This document shows positions 34,835 to 42,161 of a stretch of 64,000 bases of DNA, one piece after another. Source of the stretch: Bog-473 sp963764305 (GTDB lineage Bacteria > Actinomycetota > Acidimicrobiia > Acidimicrobiales > RAAP-2); NCBI GenBank assembly GCA_963764305.1, contig CAVXSD010000001.1, positions 62,001 through 126,000 on the forward strand, in the 5' to 3' direction. The notes under the pieces were generated by a model. The model did not search any database and was not told where the DNA came from. It worked only from the letters and a program-made list of their open reading frames with translations. The number at the start of each line of letters is the position of its first letter. Positions within the stretch are counted from its first letter, which is position 1. Both the position numbers and the translations under genes were made by a program.

Positions 34835-36277
34835 TCAGTACCGGTAGGTGTCGGGCTTGTAGGGACCGTGGACAGGCACGCCGATGTAGTCGGCCTGCTC
34901 CTGGGACAGCGTCGTGAGCTTCACGCCGAGCGCGTCGAGATGCAGGCGTGCGACCTTCTCATCGAGGTGCTTGGGCAGGACGTAGACGTCGTTGACGTAC
35001 TGGCCGGTCTGGGTGAACAACTCGAGCTGCGCCATGGTCTGGTTGGTGAACGAGTTGGACATGACGAAGCTGGGATGACCCGTCGCGTTGCCCAGGTTCA
35101 GCAGCCTGCCTTCAGACAGGACGATGATGGCGTGGCCGTCAGGGAAGATCCACTTGTCGACCTGGGGCTTGATGTTCACCCGCTCGATACCGGGCGTGTT
35201 GGTCAGGCCGGCCATGTCGATCTCGTTGTCGAAGTGACCGATGTTCCCGACGATGGCCTGGTGCTTCATGCCCGCCATGTGCGCGGCAGTGATGATGTCC
35301 TTGTTGCCGGTCGTCGTGATGATGATGTCGGCCTGGGGCAGGATGTCCTCGAGCGTCGTGACCTGGAAACCCTCCATAGCCGCCTGCAGCGCGCAGATCG
35401 GGTCCACCTCGGTCACCACGACGCGGGCACCCTGGCCGGCGAGTGACTGGGCACAGCCCTTACCGACGTCGCCGTAGCCGCACACGACCGCCACCTTGCC
35501 TCCGATGAGCACGTCGGTGGCCCGGTTGATCCCGTCCACCAGCGAGTGACGACAGCCGTACTTGTTGTCGAACTTCGACTTGGTGACCGAGTCGTTGACG
35601 TTGATGGCGGGGAAGAGGAGCTCCCCCTTCTTGGCCATGTCGACGAGGCGGTGCACGCCGGTCGTGGTCTCCTCGGTGACGCCCTTGATCCCGTTGGCGA
35701 TGGACGTCCAGCGGCCCTCGTCCTCACTCAGGCTCCGCCCGAGCAGCGTGAGGACGACCTCGAATTCCTCCGAGTCGGCCGTGGAGGGATCGGGCACACT
35801 GCCGGCCTTCTCGAATTCGACGCCCTTGTGCACGAGCAGCGTGGCGTCGCCGCCATCGTCGAGGATCATGTTGGGGCCACCCTCGCCGGGCCACAGGAGG
35901 GCCTGCTCGGTGCACCACCAGTACTCCTGCAGCGTCTCGCCCTTCCAGGCGAAGACCGGCACGCCCTGGGGATCGTCGACTGATCCGTTCGGACCGACGG
36001 CCACCGCGGCGGCGGCGTGGTCCTGGGTGGAGAAGATGTTGCAACTGGCCCAACGCACCCGCGCCCCCAGAGACGTCAGGGTCTCGATGAGCACCGCAGT
36101 CTGGACCGTCATGTGCAGGGACCCGGTGATGCGAGCACCGGCGAGGGGCTGGGATGCGACGTATTCGTCCCGCATGGCCATCAGGCCGGGCATTTCGTGC
36201 TCGGCCAGTTCGATCTCCTTGCGGCCGAACGCGGCCAGGGAGAGGTCGGCGACCTTGAAGGGGTCGGGGGAAGTCAT
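34835..36277 (-). CDS. ahcY: Adenosylhomocysteinase (SAH hydrolase)
   Basis: A 480-residue enzyme of the actinobacterial length class. It hydrolyses S-adenosylhomocysteine to adenosine and homocysteine. Seen are GARITGSLHMTVQTAVLIETL, the insert typical of the longer bacterial form around AWKGETLQEYWWCTEQAL, the NAD-binding GYGDVGKGCAQSL, and the C-terminal PVHGPYKPDTYRY (Lys and Tyr at the active site). The ATG at 36277 follows an AAAGGAG ribosome binding site; upstream in-frame ATG/GTG codons are not needed. Confidence 0.96.
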   Translation of the reverse strand: MTSPDPFKVADLSLAAFGRKEIELAEHEMPGLMAMRDEYVASQPLAGARITGSLHMTVQTAVLIETLTSLGARVRWASCNIFSTQDHAAAAVAVGPNGSVDDPQGVPVFAWKGETLQEYWWCTEQALLWPGEGGPNMILDDGGDATLLVHKGVEFEKAGSVPDPSTADSEEFEVVLTLLGRSLSEDEGRWTSIANGIKGVTEETTTGVHRLVDMAKKGELLFPAINVNDSVTKSKFDNKYGCRHSLVDGINRATDVLIGGKVAVVCGYGDVGKGCAQSLAGQGARVVVTEVDPICALQAAMEGFQVTTLEDILPQADIIITTTGNKDIITAAHMAGMKHQAIVGNIGHFDNEIDMAGLTNTPGIERVNIKPQVDKWIFPDGHAIIVLSEGRLLNLGNATGHPSFVMSNSFTNQTMAQLELFTQTGQYVNDVYVLPKHLDEKVARLHLDALGVKLTTLSQEQADYIGVPVHGPYKPDTYRY

Positions 36278-36720
36278 TGCATGCTCCTTTGGATGGGATG
36301 GACGTGCGCAGGCGCGCAACATTGCGGCGGGCCGGACGGCGGAAGCGCAACGCACGTGCTCCGACCTCTGTCGGAGGCCGCGTACCCGGTTGACAGGATA
36401 GGGCCTCGGCGGGGGGTGGTGCGGCACACTCCCTTCACGGCGTGCTTGCGGAACCTCCGCATGCCCTCCCTGCCCTGAGGGGTGAGGAAGGGGAGGTCAC
36501 CGGTCCGGGACATGGTGAGGGAACTGAGCGCTTCGAGCTGGGTGTTTGCGTACCGACGAGCACCTGCCCGGACTCATCTCCCAGGTGCTGATTCGGCCCC
36601 GAAGTCTGAATGGTCCCAACGGCCAGCGCAGCCAACTGTGGTCAGGACCGGCCCGGAGCCACGCCCTCGTGGCGGCCGGCACGTGTCGCGACGGTACTGT
36701 TCAGGGGCTTGCAGCGCTGA
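36278..36720. other. Leader and promoter region of ahcY and of tRNA-Arg
   Basis: No protein gene. On the minus strand the ahcY leader contains a 7-bp hairpin (36359-36376). On the plus strand a TACTGT box near 36694 precedes the tRNA by about 20 bases and may be its promoter. The rest shows nothing I recognise. Confidence 0.5.
36359..36376 (-). repeat. Perfect 7-bp hairpin in the ahcY leader
   Basis: CTCCGAC (36359-36365), 4-nt loop, GTCGGAG (36370-36376), about 90 bases upstream of the ahcY start. It could be part of a leader structure; the conserved core of the known SAH riboswitch is not visible. Confidence 0.4.
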
Positions 36721-36795
36721 GCCCCCGTAGCTCAGGGGATAGAGCATCGGTTTCCTAAACCGTGTGCGAAGGTTCGAATCCTTCCGGGGGCGCCA
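36721..36795 (+). tRNA. tRNA-Arg (anticodon CCT)
   Basis: A 75-nt cloverleaf with encoded CCA. The 7-bp acceptor stem GCCCCCG pairs with CGGGGGC, the D-arm GCTC...GAGC, the anticodon loop TTCCTAA (anticodon CCT, reads AGG), and the T-arm AAGG-TTCGAAT-CCTT are all present. The first base pair of the anticodon stem is T-T. The 3' part serves as the left attachment core of an integrated element. Confidence 0.95.
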
Positions 36796-36796
36796 A
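36752..36796 (+). repeat. attL core (45-bp, inside tRNA-Arg)
   Basis: Identical over all 45 bases to 56251-56295. It starts in the anticodon loop and ends one base after the CCA, as usual for integrases that target tRNA genes. Confidence 0.9.
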
Positions 36797-36854
36797 GAGA
36801 AAGACCAGATCAGAGGCTAGATCTGCGTCACTTCATACACAACAATGAACCTTG

Positions 36855-36876
36855 TGGGAATCCCTTGGGAATCCCT
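36855..36876 (+). repeat. Left putative arm-type integrase site (tandem 11-mer)
   Basis: TGGGAATCCCT occurs twice in tandem (36855-36865, 36866-36876) just before the integrase start. The first 19 bases recur exactly at 56128-56146. Confidence 0.6.
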
Positions 36877-36891
36877 ACTATTTCCCTGTTC

Positions 36892-37704
36892 ATGCGGGGT
36901 CATCTCGAGGACCGCGGCAAGAACGTTTGGCGAGCCAAGGTCTATGCCGGCCGCCAGGGCGACGGCCGACGTCTGTACGTCACCCGCACGATCCACGGCA
37001 AGCGATTCGCTGAAGGCAAGCTGGCCGAACTCCTCATGGAGGTGGGTCGGACCGACGAAGTCACGACCGACGGCACGCTGGCGGATCTCGTTCGGCAATG
37101 GCGACCCATAGCCGAGGTCAACCGCTCGCCGACGACGCTGCACGAATACGACCGTCTGCTCGATAAGCGCATCCTGCCCAGGTTTGGCCAGAGCAAGGTC
37201 AGGTCGATCCGGGCCGCTGACATCGACGCCTTCTATGCGGACCTCCAGCGGCGGGGGAGGGCCGACGGAGGCCCGCTCGGCGCGCAGGGCATCCACCACA
37301 TCCACGCTCTCCTCCGCAGATTGTTGAACCAGGCCGTCCGCCGGGGGTGGATCACAACGAGTCCGGTCACGCGAGCGAGTCCCCCTCGGGTGCATCGGCA
37401 TGAGCTGATGATTCCCAAGCCGGAGGTCGTCGCCAAGCTGATCGAGCAGGCGGACGAGAAGGACGGTGACCTTGCTTCCTTCCTTCGGCTGGCCGTCGTC
37501 ACGGGGGCTCGCCGGGGTGAGCTGTGTGCCCTCCGTTGGACCGACATCGATATGAAGTCCGCCACAGTCCGGATCGCCCGATCCTTGGTCGGCGAGCGCA
37601 ACGACGAGCTGGCGGAGAAGAGCACCAAGACCCATGCCAGCCGACGCATCTCATTGGACCGAGCAACGTCGCCCATCCCAGCACTGAGCTTGGGTCCGCC
37701 CTGA
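36892..37704 (+). pseudogene. Truncated tyrosine-recombinase integrase of the island
   Basis: The frame encodes about 270 residues: an N-terminal arm-binding domain (KNVWRAKVYAGRQGDGRRLYVTRTI), a SAM-like core-binding domain (TLHEYDRLLDKRILPRFGQSKVRSI), and the start of the catalytic domain with the first Arg in VVTGARRGELCALRWTDID. It then stops after KTHASRRISLDRATS; the HxxR box and the nucleophilic Tyr are absent. Normal length is about 370-400. It sits 96 bases after the tRNA, as expected for the island integrase, and is probably inactive. An upstream TTG at 36865 would extend it by 9 residues. Confidence 0.85.
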
Positions 37705-37800
37705 GGATTGCAGTACCACCGGTTCTGAGTCCGGACGTCAGCTTCCGATGTGGCACCACGTCGGAACAACCGGGATGTCGGATACCGCCGGCCTTCTACC

Positions 37801-37859
37801 CGACTGCCCCCTGGGGGCTTGACGCGCAACCCCCAAGGGGGGCGGTGATCAGGCAGTCG
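37801..37859. repeat. Nested inverted repeats after the integrase and hsp20 genes
   Basis: CGACTGCC (37801-37808) faces GGCAGTCG (37852-37859); between them are CCCCCTGGGGG (37807-37817) and CCCCC-AA-GGGGGG (about 37830-37842). It lies between the convergent integrase and hsp20 genes and partly inside the hsp20 3' end, so it may terminate both. Confidence 0.5.
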
Positions 37860-38289
37860 TGATCTGCTGTTGGTCCGAACGAGTCGTGACCTCGATCCGA
37901 CGGGGCTTGGCCTTTTCGGCCACGGGGATGACCACCGTGAGCACCCCGGTCTCGTAGTCCGCCTTGATGTGCTCGGTGTCGAGGTTGGAACCCAGCACCA
38001 CCTGACGGCTGAACGAGCCGTAGGGCCGTTCAGCGATGACGGACTCGATGCCTTCCGCCTGGGGCCGTGCCGGCCGCTCGGCCTTGATCGTGAGGACGTC
38101 CTCCTCCACGGTCAGTTCCACCGAATCGGGCTCGACACCAGGAAGATCCAACCTCAACAAGAAGGAGTCGTCCTTCCTGTAGGCGTCCATCGGCATCGCC
38201 ATGGACCGAGAGCCGCTCTGCTGTGCGGTCCAGAGCTGCTGGAACAGACGGTCGACGTCCCGGAACGGGTCACTTCGTACAAGAGCCAT
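37849..38289 (-). CDS. Hsp20 / alpha-crystallin small heat shock protein
   Basis: A 146-residue holdase chaperone. The alpha-crystallin domain runs from about residue 35 to 135: DAYRKDDSFLLRLDLPGVEPDSVELTVEEDVLTIKAERP, YGSFSRQVVLGSNLD, and the conserved ADYETGVLTVVIPVAEKAKPRRIEV. The N-terminus MALVRSDPFRDVDRLFQQLW is typical of actinobacterial Hsp18/Hsp20. A strong ribosome binding site (AGGAGGTGATC) precedes the ATG. A CIRCE element within its promoter implies HrcA control, unusual for an island gene because HrcA would be host-encoded. Confidence 0.94.
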   Translation of the reverse strand: MALVRSDPFRDVDRLFQQLWTAQQSGSRSMAMPMDAYRKDDSFLLRLDLPGVEPDSVELTVEEDVLTIKAERPARPQAEGIESVIAERPYGSFSRQVVLGSNLDTEHIKADYETGVLTVVIPVAEKAKPRRIEVTTRSDQQQITTA

Positions 38290-38359
38290 GACCGATCACC
38301 TCCTATGTGCGCATATGCTCCGCTCTTGCGCCCACCATTATTTGGCGGTGCCACCAGGA

Positions 38360-38389
38360 ATATTAGCACTCTCCCCATGAGAGTGCCAA
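38360..38389 (-). promoter_or_regulatory. hsp20 promoter with CIRCE (HrcA operator)
   Basis: On the plus strand TTAGCACTC (38363-38371), 9 nt, GAGTGCCAA (38381-38389): one mismatch to the CIRCE consensus. On the minus strand it lies between -35 TTGGCA (38389-38384) and -10 TAATAT (38365-38360), spacer 18 bp. Confidence 0.85.
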
Positions 38390-38574
38390 GTTGTCAGGAC
38401 AAATTTTTTTCCAGAGGTTCACCTGCAGCATCCGGGTCCGAAGTTGCGGCCAAGAACGCGCGTCGGGGACGATCGGTCGTCGACCTTGCTCCGATCCTTT
38501 GACCCTGATGTCGGGTTGCCCGGAGGGTGCCACTTTCTGAGAGCGCTTAAGCGATCCGATCCCGCCCCGCGAGG

Positions 38575-38610
38575 CGACGGCGCCCGGCCACGATGGGCCG
38601 GGCGCCGTCG
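38575..38610 (-). terminator. 15-bp perfect hairpin after the DUF4397 gene
   Basis: CGACGGCGCCCGGCC (38575-38589), loop ACGATG, and the fully complementary arm 38596-38610. It begins about 21 bases after the stop codon on the minus strand. No T-tract. Confidence 0.75.
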
Positions 38611-38631
38611 GTGTGACTCCTCTGCGGTCGC

Positions 38632-39402
38632 TCAGGCGGTGGGGATCGCCAGTGCCACCACGGTGAAGGTCGAGGGGTAGTCGCCGATCGCGAAGGCGAG
38701 CGTGTTGGTGTCGGCCGCCAACGACACGTTGCCGAGGTCGTAGAGGACGGTCCCCGGTGCGTTTGGCGCCGTCACCGTGACGTCGTAGCTGCTCGGGGGC
38801 ACCACCGCCGCGGCCGCCTGGCCATTGGAGAAGGACGGGGTGATGGCGACGGAGCCGTCTGCATAGACGCCCACGTTGGGAGCGACGGCCAGGTGGCGCA
38901 CGGTGACACGCGCCATGCCACCGGTGCTCGACACGTCGTTGGTGAAGACTCCCAGCGTGGGCTGGCCGGCGACCCCGGCCGGAGTCGCCGTCATGTAGGC
39001 CGCGACCGTCTTGCTCTGGCCGTAGCCGAGAAAGAAGCTCGTGATGAGCAGTGGCTTGAACGGGCTCGTGCCGGTGGGGACGACGTCGACGATGTAGCGG
39101 CCCGGCGTGACCCATCCCGGGAACGCCGTGATGAGATCCGCCGCGGTGCCGAAGTGCACGTCCGGCAGCTCCTTGTAGGAGGTGAAGTTCTTCACGACGT
39201 AGATGTCCACGTCGAGGCCGGGAAGGCCGTGGACCAGGCTCAGATCGGTCACCGCATGAGCGCTGCTGGCGTTCCAACCGGGCCATCCTCCGTGGCCGTA
39301 GGGAGTGAAAGTGGTCGAGGCCCCAGCGACGCCGGGAACGACGGACAGGGCAAGCCCCACGGCCAGGGCGGCCGTGGCGAGCAGGCCGGATCGCTTCTTC
39401 AT
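38632..39402 (-). CDS. Secreted DUF4397-domain protein
   Basis: A 256-residue exported protein with a Sec signal peptide (MKKRSGLLATAALAVGLALSVVPGVAGA, cleavage near residue 28). Two DUF4397-like beta repeats follow: TDLSLVHGLPGLDVDIYVVKN at about residue 50 and ARVTVRHLAVAPNVGVYADGS at about 165. Such proteins are extracellular and of unknown function, often with FAS1 proteins. A ribosome binding site (GGAGG) precedes the ATG. It is divergent from a FAS1 gene, sharing an intergenic region that holds a TTTAGTACTAAA palindrome. Confidence 0.86.
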   Translation of the reverse strand: MKKRSGLLATAALAVGLALSVVPGVAGASTTFTPYGHGGWPGWNASSAHAVTDLSLVHGLPGLDVDIYVVKNFTSYKELPDVHFGTAADLITAFPGWVTPGRYIVDVVPTGTSPFKPLLITSFFLGYGQSKTVAAYMTATPAGVAGQPTLGVFTNDVSSTGGMARVTVRHLAVAPNVGVYADGSVAITPSFSNGQAAAAVVPPSSYDVTVTAPNAPGTVLYDLGNVSLAADTNTLAFAIGDYPSTFTVVALAIPTA

Positions 39403-39474
39403 GGTCTGTTCCTCCAGGTTCGTTGAGGGCGGCAGCCCCCGTCGGTACAGGTGGCCGACACCGCTCCCTTCGTA

Positions 39475-39486
39475 TTTAGTACTAAA
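39475..39486. promoter_or_regulatory. Palindromic operator candidate 1 (TTTAGTACTAAA)
   Basis: Perfect palindrome, 14 bp with flanks (39474-39487), between the divergent DUF4397 and FAS1 genes. The extension TTAG after it matches the copy at 47516. See copies at 47516 and 51931. Confidence 0.6.
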
Positions 39487-39583
39487 TTAGTTGCGGTGAC
39501 GGCAACCGAGCCTCGCTTTCCTCCGAAGGTGACCGAGAAGAGGAACGGGCCACAAGGGGCCCTCACACAAGGAGCACGCAGAC

Positions 39584-40150
39584 ATGAGACTTCGCAAGGG
39601 CCTCTCGGCCACTACTGCCTTGATCGCACTCGGGGTGCTCGGCGCTGCCGGCGTCAGCACCGCGAGTGGTTCGGGCGCGTCCTCTCCGGGCTCGGCCGCC
39701 GTCCCCATGGCGACGTCATCGGTGAACGTGGTCCAGATGGCCGAGCACAATCCCCAGTTCTCGACACTGGTGGCAGCCATCAAGGCGGCCGGATTGGCCA
39801 AGACGCTCGAGGGCACCGGACCGTTCACCGTTTTCGCCCCCACCAATCGGGCCTTCGCAGCGCTTCCCAAGGGCACGCTCCGGACACTGCTGAAGCCGGC
39901 CAATAAGGCAGAGCTGGCCAACATTCTCACCTACCACGTCGTGCCGGGAGCCCTGAAGGCTTCCGAGATCTCCCCCGGTCCTGTCAAGACGGTCAATGGT
40001 GCGACCTTCACCATGAACTCGGCCAACGGGAAGTTGACCATCACGGACGGGAAAGGCAGGACCGTTCAGATCATCAAGACCAACATCATCGCCTCCAACG
40101 GCGTGATCCACGTCATAAACGGAGTGCTCCTGCCCCCTGCTACATCGTGA
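39584..40150 (+). CDS. Secreted fasciclin (FAS1) domain protein
   Basis: A 188-residue exported protein with a signal peptide (LRKGLSATTALIALGVLGAAGVSTASG) and one FAS1 domain. The FAS1 boxes are FSTLVAAIKAAGLAKTL, GPFTVFAPTNRAFAALP, and ILTYHVVPG...IIASNGVIHVINGVLLP. Such proteins are surface-located adhesins or redox-linked antigens (like Mycobacterium MPT70/MPT83, controlled by SigK). A sigma/anti-sigma pair of SigK/RskA type follows directly. The ATG at 39584 has an AAGGAG site. Confidence 0.92.
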   Translation: MRLRKGLSATTALIALGVLGAAGVSTASGSGASSPGSAAVPMATSSVNVVQMAEHNPQFSTLVAAIKAAGLAKTLEGTGPFTVFAPTNRAFAALPKGTLRTLLKPANKAELANILTYHVVPGALKASEISPGPVKTVNGATFTMNSANGKLTITDGKGRTVQIIKTNIIASNGVIHVINGVLLPPATS

Positions 40151-40202
40151 TCCCGAGGTCAACGGCGAACCGCGGCGCTGCGACGGGCTCGTCCGCACGG
40201 TC

Positions 40203-40745
40203 GTGACGACCACGGTGTCTCCGCCGTCTGTCGCCGCGCGCCTCGCCCGCGGGGACGAGCGGGCCCTGGAGGAGAGCTATCGGCTGTACGGTCCGATGGT
40301 TCGCGGCTACCTGCGGCGCTTCGTCGCCGGCCATGAGATCGACGATCTGGTACAGATCGTTTTTCTGGAGGTCTGGAGGACCCGTGACCGAGTGGATGCC
40401 CACCGGCCCTTCGAGGCATGGCTGTTCGGGATCGCGCGCAAGCGAGCGATCGACCAACTGCGCCGCCGCCACCATCGGGTCGTTTCCGTCGACGCGATCC
40501 GCGAGCTCTCCGGAGAGGACGGAGACCAGTTCGTCGAGCGCCTGGCCTGGGCGGCCGAGGTCCGTGCGGCCATGACACAGCTTTCCGTCGATCAGCAGGA
40601 GGCGATTGAGTTGTCCTATTTCGGGGACCTCACCCAGCAGGAAATTGCCACGAGGTTGGGCATTCCCATCGGCACCGTGAAGGCTCGCATGGCCCGCGGC
40701 ATGCGGCGACTGGCCGCGATCGTGGAGCGAGGTCAGCGCTCGTGA
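40203..40745 (+). CDS. ECF sigma factor (SigK-like)
   Basis: A 180-residue ECF sigma factor. Region 2 includes LYGPMVRGYLRRFVAGHEIDDLVQIVFLEVWRTRDRVD and EAWLFGIARKRAIDQLRRR; region 4 includes LSVDQQEAIELSYFGDLTQQEIATRLGIPIGTVKARMARGMRRL (by position about 110-165). Next to it is an anti-sigma gene of RskA type and upstream a FAS1 gene, matching the SigK-type regulon. The start is GTG 40203, about 50 bases after the FAS1 gene. Confidence 0.9.
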   Translation: MTTTVSPPSVAARLARGDERALEESYRLYGPMVRGYLRRFVAGHEIDDLVQIVFLEVWRTRDRVDAHRPFEAWLFGIARKRAIDQLRRRHHRVVSVDAIRELSGEDGDQFVERLAWAAEVRAAMTQLSVDQQEAIELSYFGDLTQQEIATRLGIPIGTVKARMARGMRRLAAIVERGQRS

Positions 40746-41515
40746 GCGACGACACGGCACGCGGGCACGCGCCTCCCGATCTCGTCGGACTGCTCGCCGG
40801 CGAGGTGGGCCGAGACGCCACCATCACCATGGGCCGGCATCTCAGGGCTTGCCGATCGTGCACCAGGGAGCTCATCGACCTCGTCGTCGCTCACGGGGCA
40901 CTCACCTCGGCTGCCCGCGCCGATCGGGAACTCGTCGCCCCGTCGGGGCGTCCCCACGATGACCGCACGACCACCGGTGCGGTGGTCCCGTTGGCGCCCG
41001 AGTTCGAGCGCCCGGAGCGGGCCCCGCCGCCACTGATCCTGCCGTCTGTGCATGACGAGGCACAGCGAACCTCTGGGCGACGTCGCCGCCTGGCCGTCGT
41101 GGTGGCGTCGGCCGCCGCCGTGATCGCGCTGGGAGTGCTCGGCGCCGTCGGCGTGCTGACCCACCACCAACCCTCGACGCAACCGGTCGTCGCGCAGGGT
41201 TCGTTGCAGCCCCTCCAGGCCCCGCGCGCCGCCACGGGCTCGGTGACGGTCCTGGCCGAGGGAACCACCCGGCACATGATCGTGCGGACTCGGGACCTGG
41301 CGGGGCTCTCGAGCCAGAAGTTCTACGAGGTCTGGCTTCTCGACCCGGCCACCCAGAAGATGCTGGCCGTGGGCGTGCTCCCGCCATCGGGGAACGGAGA
41401 CTATGTGGTGACCGCCGGACTCATGGCGGGGTACTCCGCTGTCGATGTGAGCCTCCAGTCCGACGACGGGAACCCGGTCCACTCGCAGACCAGCGTTCTC
41501 CGTGCCCTGCTGTGA
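40742..41515 (+). CDS. Anti-sigma factor, RskA-like
   Basis: A 257-residue membrane anti-sigma factor. The N-terminal zinc motif is GRHLRACRSCTREL (His-X3-Cys-X2-Cys). A membrane helix LAVVVASAAAVIALGVLGAVGVL lies at about residue 118-140. The extracytoplasmic RskA domain includes YEVWLLDPATQKMLAVGVLPPSG. It binds the preceding sigma factor and releases it on proteolysis (RIP) in known systems. GTG 40742 overlaps the sigma gene stop (GTGA). Confidence 0.92.
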   Translation: MSDDTARGHAPPDLVGLLAGEVGRDATITMGRHLRACRSCTRELIDLVVAHGALTSAARADRELVAPSGRPHDDRTTTGAVVPLAPEFERPERAPPPLILPSVHDEAQRTSGRRRRLAVVVASAAAVIALGVLGAVGVLTHHQPSTQPVVAQGSLQPLQAPRAATGSVTVLAEGTTRHMIVRTRDLAGLSSQKFYEVWLLDPATQKMLAVGVLPPSGNGDYVVTAGLMAGYSAVDVSLQSDDGNPVHSQTSVLRALL

Positions 41516-41585
41516 GTCGCGAAGAGGCGGCCGGCGACGACGACCGCGTCGCCACGTCGATCACGTGATCGGAGGCTCCGGCTCC

Positions 41586-42079
41586 ATGCGGCACCGGCCT
41601 GATCTCGTGCGACCCGGCCCGGAGTCGGTGTGGGACTATCCGCGGCCCCCGCGCCTCGAACCGGCCCGGCGTCGAATCCGCGTCGAGCTGGGAGGTCTTG
41701 TCATCGTCGACACGACCGCCGCGTACCGCCTCCTCGAGACGAGTCACCCGCCCAACTACTACGTGCCGCCCTGCGATATCCGACCGGGCAGCGTCGTGCC
41801 CTACTCCCGGCGATCGTTCTGCGAGTGGAAGGGCGAAGCCCGGTACTTCGACGTGTGTGCAAGTGAACGGGTCGAGTCAGACGCCGCCTGGGGCTATGAC
41901 CGCCCGAGCCCGGGTTCGGCGCCATCGCTGGCTATGTGGCGTTCTATGCGGGCCGCATGGATGCTTGTTTTGGCGATGACGAGAGGGTCGTCCCTCAACC
42001 GGGTGGCTTCTACGGGGGCTGGGTCACCGCCGATCTGGCGGGTCCGCTCAAGGGCGTCCCGGGCAGCGCCGGCTGGTAG
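41586..42079 (+). CDS. DUF427 domain protein, frameshifted
   Basis: About 164 residues after repair. The sequence SVWDYPRPPRLEPARRRIRVELGG, TSHPPNYYVPPCDIRPG, SFCEWKGEARYFDV and ERVESDAAWGYDRPSPG is the DUF427 fold, with conserved SHPPxYY and W-K-G motifs. One base missing in the GGG at 41912-41914 breaks the frame; after repair it continues GFGAIAGYVAFYAGRMDACF and ends at TAG 42077-42079. The function is unknown. It is known to occur beside photolyase and light-response genes in many bacteria, as here. Confidence 0.82.
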
Positions 42080-42161
42080 GCATCCAGCGCGGCCGGCCGA
42101 GCCCGAGGCCCGTGCACCCCCAGCGGAGGAACGGGTCCGTGCCCGAATCCTGCCGTGCAAT

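Noticed and set aside
36278..36430. SAH riboswitch before ahcY
   Set aside because: Only one simple hairpin; the conserved core of the known SAH riboswitch is not present.
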